64,000 nt of DNA from Brevundimonas albigilva (GCF_023503965.1 NZ_CP097298.1:2892501-2956500), one strand, 5' to 3'. Shown: positions 40,408-51,577, numbered from the stretch's first letter. The notes: a model not told the origin generated them from the letters alone. A program made the numbers and translations.

Positions 40408-41447
40408 ATGACCTTGATCATCAATGCGCAGCACGCCACCGCCGTCCGCGACAGGCTGGTCGATCCGTTCGGCCGGGCCATAGACTATGTGCGCGTGTCG
40501 GTGACGGACCGATGCGACCTGCGCTGCGTCTATTGCATGGCGGAGCGGCAGACGTTCCTGCCGAAGGCCGAGTTGCTGACTATCGAGGAGCTGGACCGCC
40601 TGTGCACGGCCTTCGTCGACCTGGGCGCTCGCCGCATCAGGCTGACGGGGGAGAGCCCCTGGTGCGCCGGGGCTTCATGGATCTTGTCCAGGGCGTGGGC
40701 CGGCATCTGAGGTCGGGGCGCCTGGAGGAGCTGACGCTGACGACGAACGGAACGCTCCTCGCCGACCATGCCGAGGGCCTGTTCCGCGCCAGCGTCCGCC
40801 GCGTCAACGTTTCGATCGACACCCTGAACCCGGACGCCTATCGCCGGATCACGCGCGGCGGCGACCTGGGCAAGGTGCTGGCGGGGATCGAGGCCGCCCG
40901 TGCAATCGGCCTGCGGATCAAGCTGAACGCCGTGGCGCTTCGCGACGACAATGCGGACGAACTGCCCGACATGATCCGGTGGGCGCATGAGCGCGACATC
41001 GACATCAGCCTGATCGAGACCATGCCGCTGGGCGAGATCGAGGCCGATCGCATGGATCAGTATCTCAGCCTGGCGGAGGTGCGGCGCGGTCTGGAGCAGA
41101 CGTGGACCCTGACGCCCGTCGCGCACCGGACAGGCGGGCCTTCCCGCTACGTCCGCGTTGCGGAGACCGGCGGCCTGCTGGGGTTCATCACGCCGCTCAG
41201 TCATATGTTCTGCGAAAGCTGCAATCGCGTGCGCGTCACCTGCACGGGGCGGCTGTATCTGTGCCTGGGTCAGGATCACGCCGTGGATCTGCGCGACGCC
41301 CTGCGCGATCACCCCGACGACGACCGGCCTCTGCGGGCGGCGATCCGTTCGGGAATCGGCCTAAAGCCGGAAGGCCACGATTTTCGGATCGAGCGGCGCG
41401 GCGCGGCGCCGGCCGTCGCCCGACCCATGTCGATGACCGGAGGCTGA
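40408..41447 (+). pseudogene. moaA: GTP 3',8-cyclase MoaA, frameshifted
   Basis: From ATG 40408 the product has [21 protein letters not shown] with the radical-SAM Cys-x3-Cys-x2-Cys set. The frame breaks in the G run of LTGGEP near 40645-40650; with one G restored it continues [11 protein letters not shown] to SMTGG. The second cluster motif [18 protein letters not shown] and the C-terminal Gly-Gly are present. It converts GTP to the cyclic precursor used in molybdopterin synthesis and starts the moa operon. Confidence 0.93.
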
Positions 41448-41448
41448 G

Positions 41449-41703
41449 ATGGCGCGAGTTCTGCTTTTCGGCGCGTTCGGGGACATGGCCGGCTGGACCG
41501 AGCGCGAGGTCGCGGCGGACACGCTGGGCGCGCTGAGGATCCAGGTCGCGGGATCCGACCCAGGTCTTGCGGCGCGTCTGTCGTCGCCGAGCACCTTGGT
41601 CATCGTCAACGATACGCTCCTGCCGCACAGCCTGCGTCCGGACGACCATCTCCTTGCGCCGCGCGACGAGGTCGCCTTCGGCCCGCCGGTCAGCGGCGGC
41701 TGA
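41449..41703 (+). CDS. moaD: Molybdopterin synthase small subunit MoaD
   Basis: An 84-aa ubiquitin-like protein ending in PVSGG; the C-terminal Gly-Gly carries the thiocarboxylate. Segments VLLFGAFGDMAGW and VIVNDTLLPHSLRPDDHLLA fit the fold. It follows moaA by one base and precedes moaE by two. Confidence 0.9.
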   Translation: MARVLLFGAFGDMAGWTEREVAADTLGALRIQVAGSDPGLAARLSSPSTLVIVNDTLLPHSLRPDDHLLAPRDEVAFGPPVSGG

Positions 41704-41705
41704 AG

Positions 41706-42166
41706 ATGATTTCCATCACCCAAGACGCGCTGGACGTCGGCCGCCTGCTGGACGCCTTCTGCAAGGATCGAGACCAGACCGGCGCGGTGGTCAGCTTCGT
41801 GGGCCTGACGCGGGCGGGGCGCCCGGCGCCGCCGTGGATCGACTGACGCTTCAGGCCTATCCGACCTTCACCGAGGCGGTGATGCGGGAAATCGAGGCCG
41901 AGGCGCGGCAGCGTTTCGACGTCCAGGACATCCTGGCGGTCCACCGGTGGGGCGCGGTGGGCGTGGGCGAGCAGATCATCTTCGTGGCGGTGGCCGCGCG
42001 GCATCGCCGGGCGGCCTTCGAGGCCTGCGACTATCTGATGGACCAGTTCAAGACCCGGGCACCCTTCTGGAAGAAGGAAGAGGGGCCGGACGGCGCGCGC
42101 TGGATCGAGGCGCGGGACCAGGACCATCGCGATCTGGAACGCTGGACGGACAAGGAAGACGAATGA
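41706..42166 (+). pseudogene. moaE: Molybdopterin synthase large subunit MoaE, frameshifted
   Basis: The N-terminus MISITQDALDVGRLLDAFCK and VSFVGLTRAG is in one frame; after a missing G near 41818 the product continues VDRLTLQAYPTFTEAVMREI, VHRWGAVGVGEQIIFVAVA and KTRAPFWKKEE, which carries the conserved lysines. MoaE with MoaD adds two sulfurs to the cyclic precursor. The stop overlaps the moaB start (ATGA). Confidence 0.92.
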
Positions 42167-42720
42167 CCAACACCGACACCCTGCCGGCGCCCGGCGGACG
42201 ATTGATCGAAGGCGACATCCGGCCGGTTCGCATCGCGGTGCTGACCGTGTCCGACACGCGCGACGAGGACAGCGACACCTCCGGCGCCATCCTGGCCGCA
42301 CGCATCGAGGCCGCCGGTCACGAGGTGGCGGGAAAGACCCTGGTCCCCGACGACGTGGAGGCCATCCGGACCCAGGTGCGGTCTTGGATCGAGGGCGGAG
42401 GGGTCGATGCGATCATCACCACCGGCGGCACCGGCCTGACCGGCCGCGACGTCACGCCCGAGGCCCTGGAGCCGCTGTTCGACAAGCGGATCGAAGGGTT
42501 CTCCGTCGTGTTCCATCAGGTCAGCTACCAGTCGATCGGCCTGTCCACCCTGCAGTCGCGGGCGACGGCGGGCGTGATCGGCGGAGTCTTCGTCTTCTGC
42601 CTGCCGGGCTCGAACGGCGCGGTTCGGGACGGATGGGACAAGGTCATCCGCTGGCAGCTCGACAGCCGGCACAAGCCCTGCAATCTCGTCGAGATCATGC
42701 CCCGCCTGTTGGAACGCTGA
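42163..42720 (+). CDS. moaB: Molybdenum cofactor biosynthesis protein MoaB/Mog
   Basis: A 185-aa intact protein with VRIAVLTVSDTRDEDSDTSG, the ITTGGTGLTGRDVTPEA nucleotide-binding loop and FCLPGSNGAVRDGWD. It adenylates molybdopterin before metal insertion or scaffolds this step. It overlaps moaE upstream and moaC downstream. Confidence 0.94.
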   Translation: MTNTDTLPAPGGRLIEGDIRPVRIAVLTVSDTRDEDSDTSGAILAARIEAAGHEVAGKTLVPDDVEAIRTQVRSWIEGGGVDAIITTGGTGLTGRDVTPEALEPLFDKRIEGFSVVFHQVSYQSIGLSTLQSRATAGVIGGVFVFCLPGSNGAVRDGWDKVIRWQLDSRHKPCNLVEIMPRLLER

Positions 42721-43194
42721 TGCCCGACCTGACTCATATCGACGCCGACGGCCGCGCCCGAATGGTGGACGTGTCGGACAAGGCGAGCAGCGCGCGAAGC
42801 CGTGGCCGCGGGGCGGCTCAGGATGCAGGCGCAAACCCTTCAGACCGCCTTGTCCGGCGGCGGCAAGAAGGGGGACGTGCGCGCCGTGGCGGAAATCGCC
42901 GGGGTGATGGCGGCCAAGCGGACCGGCGACCTGATCCCGATGTGCCATCCGCTGATGCTGACGTCGGTCAAGGTCAGCGTGGAGCCGCTCGACGACGGCT
43001 CGGGCCTGCAGGCGACGGCCCGGGTGAAGACATCCGGTCAGACCGGCGTCGAGATGGAGGCCCTGACCGCCGTCAGCGTGGCCCTGCTGACGCTGTACGA
43101 CATGCTGAAGGCCGTCGATCGCGGCATGACGATCGAGGGCGTCGGCCTGGTCAGCAAGTCCGGCGGCGCGTCTGGCGATTGGGTTCGTCCGTGA
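42720..43194 (+). pseudogene. moaC: Cyclic pyranopterin monophosphate synthase MoaC, frameshifted
   Basis: [21 protein letters not shown] and SSAR are in the first frame; one base is missing near 42797-42802, and the remainder gives [33 protein letters not shown] and [20 protein letters not shown], the MoaC active-site blocks. It acts with MoaA in the first pathway step. The ATG overlaps the moaB stop and the TGA overlaps the GTG of moeA. Confidence 0.93.
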
Positions 43195-44387
43195 CCCTGC
43201 CGGATGTCGATACGGCGCTGGCCCGAATGCTGGCGCGGACAGCGCCGCTGGACGAAGAGACGGTGGGCTTGGGCGAGGCCGATGGGCGGTGGCTGGCCGA
43301 GGCGGTCGCGGCCCGTCGCGACCAGCCGCCGTTCGACGCCTCGGCGATGGACGGATGGGCGGTGAGGGGGACGGATGTCCGACCCGGCGCGCGCCTGCGC
43401 ATCGTGGGCGAAAGCGCCGCCGGCGGGTCGGTCGATTTCAGGCTGAACCCTGGAGAGGCCGCTCGGATATTCACCGGCGCGCCGATGCCCGAGGGGGCCG
43501 ACGCCGTCGTCATTCAGGAGAAGGCGACCCGCCAGGGCGACGCGGTGATCCTGGGCGAAGCCGGCGCCGATCCCGCCTGGGTGCGGCCGCGCGGCGGGGA
43601 CTTCAAGGCGGAAGACGTGCTGCTGTCGGCCGGGGTGCGGCTGAATCCCTGGAGGCTGGCCTTGGCCGCGTCCGCGGGCGTCGGCGCCGTCCGCTGCGGC
43701 CGGCGGCCGCGCGTCGCCCTGCTGCCCAACGGCGACGAGCTGGTGGAGCCGGGTCGGCCGATCGCGGATCACCAGATCTTCAACTCCGCCGGCCCGGCGC
43801 TGGCCGCCTTCGCCGCCCGCTGCGGCGCGCGCCCGACGGCCCTGCCGCCGGCCAGGGACGACGAGGCGGCGATCCGTTCGGCCGTGACCGGCGCGGCGTT
43901 CGATCTTCTGGTGGCGGTGGGCGGCGCTTCGGTCGGGGACCATGACCGCGTCAAGCCAGCGCTGCGCGCGCTGGGCGCCGAAATGATCGTCGAAGGGTGC
44001 GCGATGCGGCCCGGCAAGCCGGTGTGGTTCGCCGTTCTGCCCGACGGCCGGATCGTGCTGGGGCTGCCGGGCAACCCGGCCTCCGCCCTTGTCTGCGCGG
44101 AGCTTTTCCTGGCGCCCCTGATCGCGGGTCTGCAGGGCGGGGCGCCGACGCCGCGACGCGACAGCGCCGCCCTGGCGGTCGATCTGCCCGCCAATGGGCC
44201 GCGCGACCACTATATGCGGGCGCGGCTGGAGGTCGGGGCCGAGGGACGCCTGCTGGCCTGGCCCTTCTCGAATCAGGATTCGTCGCTGGTCAGCGTGATG
44301 GCCCAGGCCGACGCCCTGGTGCGGCGCCCGCCGGGTGCGCCGGCGGCGGTCGCCGGCGAGATCGTCGAGGTCATCCGACCCAGCTGA
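43191..44387 (+). CDS. moeA: Molybdopterin molybdenumtransferase MoeA
   Basis: A 398-aa protein from a GTG overlapping the moaC stop. Motifs: [64 protein letters not shown] and [17 protein letters not shown]. It inserts molybdate into adenylylated molybdopterin. Its 3' end overlaps the convergent mocA gene by 17 bp. Confidence 0.95.
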   Translation: MTLPDVDTALARMLARTAPLDEETVGLGEADGRWLAEAVAARRDQPPFDASAMDGWAVRGTDVRPGARLRIVGESAAGGSVDFRLNPGEAARIFTGAPMPEGADAVVIQEKATRQGDAVILGEAGADPAWVRPRGGDFKAEDVLLSAGVRLNPWRLALAASAGVGAVRCGRRPRVALLPNGDELVEPGRPIADHQIFNSAGPALAAFAARCGARPTALPPARDDEAAIRSAVTGAAFDLLVAVGGASVGDHDRVKPALRALGAEMIVEGCAMRPGKPVWFAVLPDGRIVLGLPGNPASALVCAELFLAPLIAGLQGGAPTPRRDSAALAVDLPANGPRDHYMRARLEVGAEGRLLAWPFSNQDSSLVSVMAQADALVRRPPGAPAAVAGEIVEVIRPS

Positions 44388-44968
44388 CGGCGGCGTCCAG
44401 ATCGTCCGGCCGGTCGATGTCGAAGACCACGCCGGGGTCGTCGATCGGCACGAGGGCGAGGTCGCCGCCCAGGCGCTGCAGCACGGACCGGGCGCCCGCG
44501 TCCCCCTTCAGCGTCATCAGCTGGGCGAACGTAGAGCGCGCGAAGGCGACGGGATGGGCGGGGCCGTCCGGATGGACGGGTCGCGCCGCGGGCGCGCCGG
44601 CGTCGATGCGGTCCAGCAGGGCGTCGACCAGGCCGGCGGGCACGCCGGGCATGTCGCCGAGCAGGATGCAGACCGATGTCGCGCTTTCGGGAAAGGGCGC
44701 GCAGGCCGGCTTGCAGCGATGCGGCCATGCCGGTCGACCAGTCGTCGGCGACGACGACGCGCAGGCGCGCATCGGCAAGGGGCTGCAGGGCGGTCGCGAC
44801 CGCCTCGCGGCCCGAGCCCAGCACGACCACGACATCGGCGACGCGGGCGGCCAGCGCCGTGCGCACGGGCCGCCGGATCAAGGGCTCGCCCCGCCACGGC
44901 GCGACCAGCTTGCCGCCGCCGAAGCGCCGCCCCGCGCCCGCCGCCAGAACGATGGCGTGGCGGCTCAC
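44371..44968 (-). pseudogene. mocA: Molybdenum cofactor cytidylyltransferase (MocA-like), frameshifted
   Basis: GTG start overlapping the xdhC stop. The N-terminus HAIVLAAGAGRRFGGGKLVAPW is the NTP-binding loop; after a missing base near 44692 the other frame gives PESATSVCILLGDMPGVPAG and [16 protein letters not shown]. MocA attaches CMP to form the dinucleotide cofactor of XDH-family enzymes, which fits the two XDH operons. Assignment to MocA rather than MobA rests on context. Confidence 0.88.
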
Positions 44969-45877
44969 CCGCGCGCGCCGATGATCTCGCCGACCACGGA
45001 CACCGCGACTTCGCGTGGCGCGCGCGCGCCGATCCGAAGGCCGATGGGGGCCTTCAGCCTGGCCAGGGCGTCGTCGGGGACGCCGTCGGACCGGAGCCGA
45101 TCGAGACGATCGGGCAGGCGGCGGCGCGAGCCCAGCACCCCCACATAGCCGGCGTCCGTGGCCAGGGCCGCCTTGATCGCCTGGTGGTCGAGATCGGCGT
45201 CGTGGGTGGCGATGGCGACGGCCGTCCAGCGGTCGCAGCCGAGGCGTTCCAGCGCCGCCGCCGGGGCGTCGCGCAGATAGGCGGCGGCGAGCGGCGGGGG
45301 CGCTTCCGGTCCGTTCGGCCGCACGAAAACCGTTTCCCAGCCTGGCGCGCGCCTTCCTCCGCGATGGCCAGGGCGAAGGCGTCGGCGCCGATGACGATAA
45401 GGCGCTGGGACGGCGCATAGGCCCGCAGACGGTCGGGGCGCTGGACGTCGCCGGGAACGAGATCGCGACGCCCCTGGTCCGACGTCAGGGTCGCCAGCCG
45501 GCGATGATCCCGCGCCGCTCGCAGGTCGGCCAGCAGGGGGTCGTCCGGCGTGAACCGCTCCACCTGAAGGTCAAGCCGGCCGCCGCAGGGCAGGCGGGTG
45601 TCCACGAACGGGCTGCCTTCGCCGTACACCAGCCGAACGACCTGGCCGCTTTCCAGGACGTCGCGGGCATGCAGCGCCACGTCGGCTTCGATGCAGCCCC
45701 CGAAAGGAAGCCGCCCATGTCGTCGGCGGTGACCACCATCTGGGCGCCGACGCCGCGCGGCCCGCCGCCCTGGGCCGCCACGATGGTGACCAGGGCGAAG
45801 GGCTGGCCCGCGTCGGCCGCCGCGAACATGCGCGGACGCATGTCGTCCTCAAGCCCGGCCGGGTACCAGTCAGTCAT
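44965..45877 (-). pseudogene. xdhC: XdhC/PaoD-type Mo-cofactor maturation factor, two frameshifts
   Basis: Three frames add up to about 305 aa: N-terminal [21 protein letters not shown], then (after a break near 45700) [15 protein letters not shown] and [20 protein letters not shown], then (break near 45340) [10 protein letters not shown] to [32 protein letters not shown] and GEIIGARG. XdhC proteins bind the molybdenum cofactor, aid sulfuration and insert it into XDH-type enzymes. The gene directly precedes mocA with a four-base overlap. Confidence 0.9.
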
Positions 45878-45910
45878 CCAGCGTCAGCCTAATACGCGCG
45901 GAGGGACGTG

Positions 45911-46405
45911 TCAGCGGTCGACTTCGGCGGACCTGGGATATCGGGCGTCATCGACGGGCTCCATCCAGTCGACGTCCTCGCCTTCCGGATTTTCCTGGAT
46001 CGCCAGGTGGGTCATGGCCGCGCCGGCGCTGGCGCCATGCCAGTGTTTGACGCCGGGCGGAATGCGGACCACGTCGCCGGTGCGGATCTCGAGCGGCGCG
46101 CCGTCCCACGCGGCGACCCAGCCCCGGCCCGCCGTGACCACCAGGGTCTGACCCTGCGGATGGGCGTGCCAGTTCGTGCGTGCGCCGGGCTCGAAGGTGA
46201 CATAGGCGCCGGAGACGCGGACCGCCCCCTGGGGCTCGAAGGCCGGGTCCACCCGCACCGCCCCGGTGAAGCGGGAGGCGGGCCCCCGTGTCGATGGACG
46301 GTCGCCGGGACGACTGACCGTGACGGTGTCGGACGCCTCCTGCGCGACGGCGGGGGTGGCGGCGCCGAGGACGGCGGCGGCGATTAGGGACAGGCGATGG
46401 GACAT
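45911..46405 (-). CDS. Secreted cupin-domain protein
   Basis: A 164-aa protein with signal peptide [22 protein letters not shown]. The cupin motifs are [14 protein letters not shown] (two His and a Gln in the usual metal-ligand positions) and [20 protein letters not shown]. Similar cupins accompany carboxymuconolactone decarboxylase-like and aldo/keto reductase genes under LysR control in proteobacteria, as here. It is divergent from the LysR gene. Enzyme activity is unknown. Confidence 0.9.
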   Translation of the reverse strand: MSHRLSLIAAAVLGAATPAVAQEASDTVTVSRPGDRPSTRGPASRFTGAVRVDPAFEPQGAVRVSGAYVTFEPGARTNWHAHPQGQTLVVTAGRGWVAAWDGAPLEIRTGDVVRIPPGVKHWHGASAGAAMTHLAIQENPEGEDVDWMEPVDDARYPRSAEVDR

Positions 46406-46476
46406 GCGGATCTCCTTGGCGGGAAGGGTCTCAGGCTATCGGTGCGACGACTAGGCCATGGATCGCGCTTGCCTTT

Positions 46477-46491
46477 GTGAGTAGGCTTCAT
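46477..46491. promoter_or_regulatory. LysR-box candidate (GTGAG-N5-TTCAT) before lysR
   Basis: GTGAG-TAGGC-TTCAT ends two bases before the LysR start codon and lies between lysR and the divergent cupin gene. It is a degenerate member of the ATGAG-N5-CTCAT family; the position suits autoregulation and control of the cupin. Confidence 0.55.
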
Positions 46492-46493
46492 GA

Positions 46494-47393
46494 ATGCCAC
46501 GCCGTAACGACCTCAGCGACATCGCCGCCTTCCTGGCGGTGGCGCGCGAACGCAACTTCACCCGCGCCGCGTCCCAGCTGGGCGTCACCCAGTCCGCGCT
46601 CAGCCACACCATCCGCGGCCTGGAGGAGCGCCTGGGCCTGCGCCTTTTGACCCGCAGCACCCGCAGCGTCGCGCCGACCGAGGCCGGCGAGCGGCTGATC
46701 GAGTCCGTCGGGCTCCATTTCGAGGAGATCGAGGCCGGGATCGCCGCCCTGGGCTCTCTGCGCGATCGCCCCTCCGGCACGGTCCGGATCACCGCATCGG
46801 ATCACGCGATCGACAGCCTGCTGTGGCCGAAGCTGCAGCCGGTGCTGAAACAGTACCCGGAAATCAAGGTCGAGTTGATCGTCGACTACGGCTTCACCGA
46901 CATCGTGGCCGAGCGCTACGACGCCGGCGTTCGATATGGCGAGGCCATCGCCAAGGAGATGATCGCCGTCCGCATCGGCCCGGACGCCGAGATCGGCATC
47001 GTGGGCTCGCCGGACTATCTCAAGGGGCGCGATCCGCCCCGCCACCCGCAGGACCTCTTGGCCCACAACTGCATCAACATGCGCATGCCGACCTATGGCG
47101 GCCTTTACGCCTGGGAGTTCGACAAGGCCGGACAGAGCGTCAACGTGCGCGTGGAGGGTCAGCTTGTCTTCAACGGCATACAGCAGATCCGCCAGGCGGC
47201 GCTGGACGGGTTCGGACTGGCCTATATCCCGCTGGATATCGTACAGCCGGACATCAACGCCGGTCGGCTGGTGCGCGTGCTGTCTGACTGGTGCGAGCCG
47301 TTCACGGGCTTTCACCTCTATTATCCCAGTCGGCGCCAGGCCTCGCCCGCCTTTGTCGCGGTGGTCGACGCCCTGCGTCATCGGGTTCGGTGA
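46494..47393 (+). CDS. LysR-type regulator, probable master of the neighbouring regulon
   Basis: A 299-aa protein: HTH DLSDIAAFLAVARERNFTRAASQLGVTQSALSHTIRGLEERLG and an effector domain with GTVRITASDHAID and the C-terminal GFGLAYIPLDIVQPDI. It resembles LysR regulators controlling aldo/keto reductase and quinone-type genes. Inverted repeats ATGAG-N5-CTCAT, with LysR-box geometry, occur before or after several genes of this block, so it probably regulates them. Its start is close to one such repeat. Confidence 0.93.
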   Translation: MPRRNDLSDIAAFLAVARERNFTRAASQLGVTQSALSHTIRGLEERLGLRLLTRSTRSVAPTEAGERLIESVGLHFEEIEAGIAALGSLRDRPSGTVRITASDHAIDSLLWPKLQPVLKQYPEIKVELIVDYGFTDIVAERYDAGVRYGEAIAKEMIAVRIGPDAEIGIVGSPDYLKGRDPPRHPQDLLAHNCINMRMPTYGGLYAWEFDKAGQSVNVRVEGQLVFNGIQQIRQAALDGFGLAYIPLDIVQPDINAGRLVRVLSDWCEPFTGFHLYYPSRRQASPAFVAVVDALRHRVR

Positions 47394-47407
47394 TGAGGCG
47401 GTCTCAT
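47393..47407. promoter_or_regulatory. LysR-box (ATGAG-N5-CTCAT) before modA
   Basis: A perfect inverted repeat ATGAG-GCGGT-CTCAT overlapping the lysR stop and lying 88 bp before the modA start. It is nearly identical to the repeat at 51592-51606. Confidence 0.65.
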
Positions 47408-47494
47408 GGCGGCGTTCAGAACGGCGGCATGGGCGACCGGCGACGAACGCGTCAGATTGGCGGTCCGGAAAGCCGGAAGAAAAGGGACGGTTCC

Positions 47495-48259
47495 TTGCGC
47501 ATCTTCCACCACATCCTGCTGGCGGGCCTGCTGGCTCTGGCCGCGTGTTCGCCCGGCCAGCCGGCGGAGCGGCCGCCCCTGACCGTCTTCGCCGCGGCGT
47601 CGCTGAGCGACGCGCTTGGCGAGATCGGCCGCGCCTGGGAGGACGAAACGGGGCAAGCGGTGCGCTTTTCCTTCGCCGCCAGCGGGTCGGTCGCGCGACA
47701 GATCGAGGCGGGCGCCCCGGCGGACGCCGTGGTGCTGGCCGACCGGCCGTGGATGGATCGCCTGTCGGACGCGGGACGGATCGAACGCGACAGCCGCATC
47801 GACCTGCTCCGCAATCGTCTCGTGGTGATCGCGCGGGCCGACGCGCCGGACATGGGGGATCCGCTGTCCGCCCTGGCGGAGGGGCAGGGGCGGGTGGCCA
47901 TCGGCGATCCCGACAGCGTGCCCGCCGGCGCCTATGCACGGGAATGGCTGCAGGGCCGCGGGCTTTGGGAGACGCTGCAGCCCCGGCTCGCCACCGCGAC
48001 CGACGTGCGGGCGGTGCGGACGTTCGTCCAGCGGGGCGAGGCGCCGCTGGGGATCGTGTATCGCAGCGACGCGGAGGGGACGCCTGATCTGCGCGTCCTG
48101 CTGGAGCCCCCCGCCGCGGAGCAGCCGGACATCGTCTATCCCGCCGCCCTGACGCCGAAGGGCGCGGCGGCGGCGCGACCCTTCCTGGAGTATCTGCGCG
48201 GGCCCCGGGCGGGCCAGATCTTTCGCGCGCATGGTTTCGAGCCCGTCGCGGCGCCGTGA
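47495..48259 (+). CDS. modA: Molybdate ABC transporter substrate-binding lipoprotein ModA
   Basis: The TTG start at 47495 is preferred since AAGGGA precedes it and the lipoprotein signal ILLAGLLALAACS begins right after; an ATG at 47429 is an alternative. About 254 aa with LTVFAAASLSDALGEIG, FSFAASGSVARQIEAGAPADAV and AIGDPDSVPAGAYAREWL, the molybdate-binding pattern. Its stop overlaps the GTG of modB. Confidence 0.92.
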   Translation: MRIFHHILLAGLLALAACSPGQPAERPPLTVFAAASLSDALGEIGRAWEDETGQAVRFSFAASGSVARQIEAGAPADAVVLADRPWMDRLSDAGRIERDSRIDLLRNRLVVIARADAPDMGDPLSALAEGQGRVAIGDPDSVPAGAYAREWLQGRGLWETLQPRLATATDVRAVRTFVQRGEAPLGIVYRSDAEGTPDLRVLLEPPAAEQPDIVYPAALTPKGAAAARPFLEYLRGPRAGQIFRAHGFEPVAAP

Positions 48260-48944
48260 TCGCGCCTCTGTCGTCCTTCGAGATCGAGGCGCTGACGCTT
48301 TCCTTGCGGGTGGCGAGCGCGGCCCTGCTTGGCGTCATCGTTCCAGCGGCCGCCCTGGGCTGGGTTCTCGCGCGCAAGCGGTTTGCGGGCAAATGGCTGG
48401 TGGAGGCGATGATCAACCTGCCCCTGGTGCTGCCGCCGGTGGTGGTCGGTCTTGTCCTCCTGACGGTGTTCGGCGCGCGCGGCCCCGTCGGTCGGGCGCT
48501 GGAGGCGATGTTCGGCGTCACGCTGGCCTTTCACTGGACGGGCGCCGCCGTGGCCGCCGCCGTGATGGCCCTGCCGCTGGTCGTGCGACCGCTGCGCCTG
48601 GCCTTCGAGGCGATCGATCCGCACCTCGAACAGGCGGCGGCCACGCTCGGCGCGCCGCCGTGGCAGGTGTTCGTTCGCGTCAGCCTGCCGCTGGCCATGC
48701 CGGGCCTGGTGTCCGGCGCCCTGCTGGGCTTCGCGCGGGCGTTCGGAGAGTTCGGCGCCACCATCACCTTCGCGGGCGCCATCTCCGGCGAGACCCAGAC
48801 CTTGCCCGTGGCCATCTACATCGCCCTTCAGCGCGCCGGCGGGGAAGGGGCCGCGTTCCGGCTGGCGATCCTGTCCATCGTGATCTCGGTGGTCGCCCTG
48901 TTCGTCACGGAGGCCATCAACCGCCGTCTGCTGGAGCGCCGTCG

Positions 48945-48948
<4 letters not shown>
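48256..48948 (+). CDS. modB: Molybdate ABC transporter permease ModB
   Basis: A 230-aa protein with about five hydrophobic helices and the permease EAA-type loop EAIDPHLEQAAATLGAPPWQ then VFVRVSLPLAMPGLVSG. The usual ModB PLVLPPVVVGLVLL segment is present. GTG start overlaps modA; the stop overlaps modC. Confidence 0.94.
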
Positions 48949-49574
<626 letters not shown>

Positions 49575-49579
49575 CGGCG

Positions 49580-50338
49580 CTACTCTGGCCGCGTGTCGTA
49601 AACGGCGCTGACCGCGTTGACCGCAGAGATCGCCCGGGGCCATCCGGCGTAGAAGGCCAAGTGGGTGATCATCTCTCCGACCTCGGAGCGGGTCACGCCG
49701 TTGTCGAGCGCCCGGTCGAGATGAAAAGGCAGTTGCTCAGCCTGACCGTTGACGATCAGCGCGACCAGGGTGACCACGCTGCGATCGCGGGGCGTCAGAT
49801 CGGTGCGCAGCCAGAGGTCTTCGAACAGGATTTCATTGGTGTATGCGGCAAGGCCCGGCGCGACCGGTCCGGTCGAGGCCTGCACCGACGCGGCGCGCGG
49901 CGCGTCGGCCTGGGGATCGAACGGGAGCTTTTCGGTCCCGGGCGAAATCGGCGTCAGGCCCCGGTCCGTCAGCAGGCCGTTCGCGACCCCGACAGCGGAC
50001 ATGGCGCGCGGCCAACCGGCGTAGAAGGCCAGGTGGGTGATGACCCCGGACAGTTCGACGGGCGTCACGCCGTTGTCCAGCGCCCTTCCCATGTGGCTGC
50101 GCATCTGGTCGACGTGGCCGCCGGCGACCAGGGCGGAGACGGTGACAAGGCTGCGGTCGCGCTTCGACAGCGCCTCGCGTTCCCACATGTCCCCGAACAG
50201 GACGACGTCCGTGTATTGCGCCAACGCCGGCGCCACGTCGTGGACCTGGGGCGGCGCGACGCTGGGACGGCGCGGCTGCGCCCCGCCTTCGACGGGAGAG
50301 AAGACCGCGGCGGCGGCGAGGGCGGCGAACAGTTTCAT
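49580..50338 (-). CDS. Secreted protein with two carboxymuconolactone decarboxylase-like domains
   Basis: A 252-aa protein with a signal peptide (MKLFAALAAAAVFSPVEGGAQ). Two similar domains each have an RDRSLVT (or RDRSVVT) helix and end with GVITHLAFYAGWPRAMSAV and GEMITHLAFYAGWPRAISAV. CMD-like domains belong to the AhpD fold, but the redox Cys-x2-Cys is lacking, so it is not a peroxidase. It is divergent from the alcohol dehydrogenase, with a LysR-box repeat between them. Confidence 0.9.
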   Translation of the reverse strand: MKLFAALAAAAVFSPVEGGAQPRRPSVAPPQVHDVAPALAQYTDVVLFGDMWEREALSKRDRSLVTVSALVAGGHVDQMRSHMGRALDNGVTPVELSGVITHLAFYAGWPRAMSAVGVANGLLTDRGLTPISPGTEKLPFDPQADAPRAASVQASTGPVAPGLAAYTNEILFEDLWLRTDLTPRDRSVVTLVALIVNGQAEQLPFHLDRALDNGVTRSEVGEMITHLAFYAGWPRAISAVNAVSAVYDTRPE

Positions 50339-50447
50339 GGTGACCTCCGGCTGACGCCCTCAATCTAGGGCCGGTGGGCCGCTCGGTTTAGAGACGCGGA
50401 ACTGCATGGAGCCAGAAGCACGGCTCATGGAACCAGCCCGTCCATTA

Positions 50448-50462
50448 TGAATGCTGCTCATA
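50448..50462. promoter_or_regulatory. LysR-box (ATGAA-N5-CTCAT) between CMD-like and ADH genes
   Basis: ATGAA-TGCTG-CTCAT sits about 100 bp from each of the divergent starts. Another CTCAT half-site is at 50425-50429. Same spacing as the perfect copies at 47393 and 51592. Confidence 0.6.
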
Positions 50463-50561
50463 GCGGCCTGCGTTGTTGATTGACTAATCGCAACAGAGGC
50501 GCGGGCCTAGGATCGCTCGACCGAGCCGCCCGATCGGCGCTTCATCACGAAAGGAACCGTC

Positions 50562-51577
50562 ATGCTGGCCACCGTGCTCCATGCACCGGGCGATGTCCGT
50601 TACGAGGATGTCCCCGAACCCGTCATCCAGAAGCCGACCGACGCAATCATCAAGCTGTCGGCGAGCTGCATCTGCGGCTCGGACCTCTGGCCTATCGGGG
50701 GCTGAACGCCGTGTCGCAGCCCTTGCAGATGGGCCATGAATATTGCGGCGTCGTCGTCGCCGTCGGCGAGGCGGTGAAGACGGTCAAGCCGGGGCAGTTC
50801 GTCGTTGGCTCCTTCTGCCTTTCGGACAACACCTGTCCGCATTGTCGCCACGGCTTCCAGTCGTCCTGCGAACAGGTCGAGTTCATGACCGGCGCCCAGG
50901 CGCCGTATGCCCGCGTTCCCCTGGCGGACGGCACCCTCGTCGCCACGGACGGCATGCCCGACGACGATCTGATCCCCAGTCTGTTGGCGGTCTCCGACGT
51001 GCTGGGCACCGGATGGTATGCGGCGGACGCCGCGCGGGTTCGGCCCGGGTCATCGGTGGTCGTCGTCGGTGACGGCGCGGTCGGCCTGATGGGGGTGCTG
51101 GCGGCCAAGCAGATGGGGGCCGAACGCATCATCGCCATGAGCCGCCACAAGCCCCGGCAGGCGTTGGCGCTGGAATACGGCGCGACCCACATCGTGTCCG
51201 AGCGCGGGGCCGAGGGAGCCCGGGTGATCAAGGATCTCACCGGCGGCGTCGGGGCGGACTCCGTGCTGGAATGCGTCGGCACCCAGGAGTCCATGTCGCA
51301 GGCGCTGGAGAGCACGCGGCCCGGCGGGTCGATCGGCTATGTGGGCGTTCCGCATGGCGTGACGTTCGACGGACAGCAGCTGTTCTTCGCCCAGCGCAAC
51401 ATGCTGGGCGGTCCGGCGCCGGTGCGGCGTTTCCTGCCGCATCTGATGGACCTCGTGCTTCGTCGCGAGATCGATCCCGGCAAGGTCTTCGATCTGCAGA
51501 TCCCGATCGCCGATGTGTCGGAAGGTTACAAGGCGATGGATGAGCGACGGGCGATCAAGACTCTGCTGCGCGTCTGA
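50562..51577 (+). pseudogene. Zinc-dependent alcohol dehydrogenase, frameshifted
   Basis: The ATG at 50562 gives MLATVLHAPGDVRYEDVPEP and LSASCICGSDLWP; one base is missing near 50692, after which the frame reads YRGLNAVSQPLQMGHEYCGVV, CPHCRHGFQSSC and the Rossmann motif VVVGDGAVGLMGVLAAKQMG to the end at 51577. It carries the catalytic zinc Cys and His, while the structural zinc loop is only partly conserved. It probably oxidises or reduces an alcohol/aldehyde within the LysR-linked set. Confidence 0.88.

Noticed and set aside
46488..48521. A 677-codon minus-strand open frame opposite lysR, modA and modB
   Set aside because: Composition artefact (Arg/Pro/Ala-rich), antisense to clearly assigned genes.
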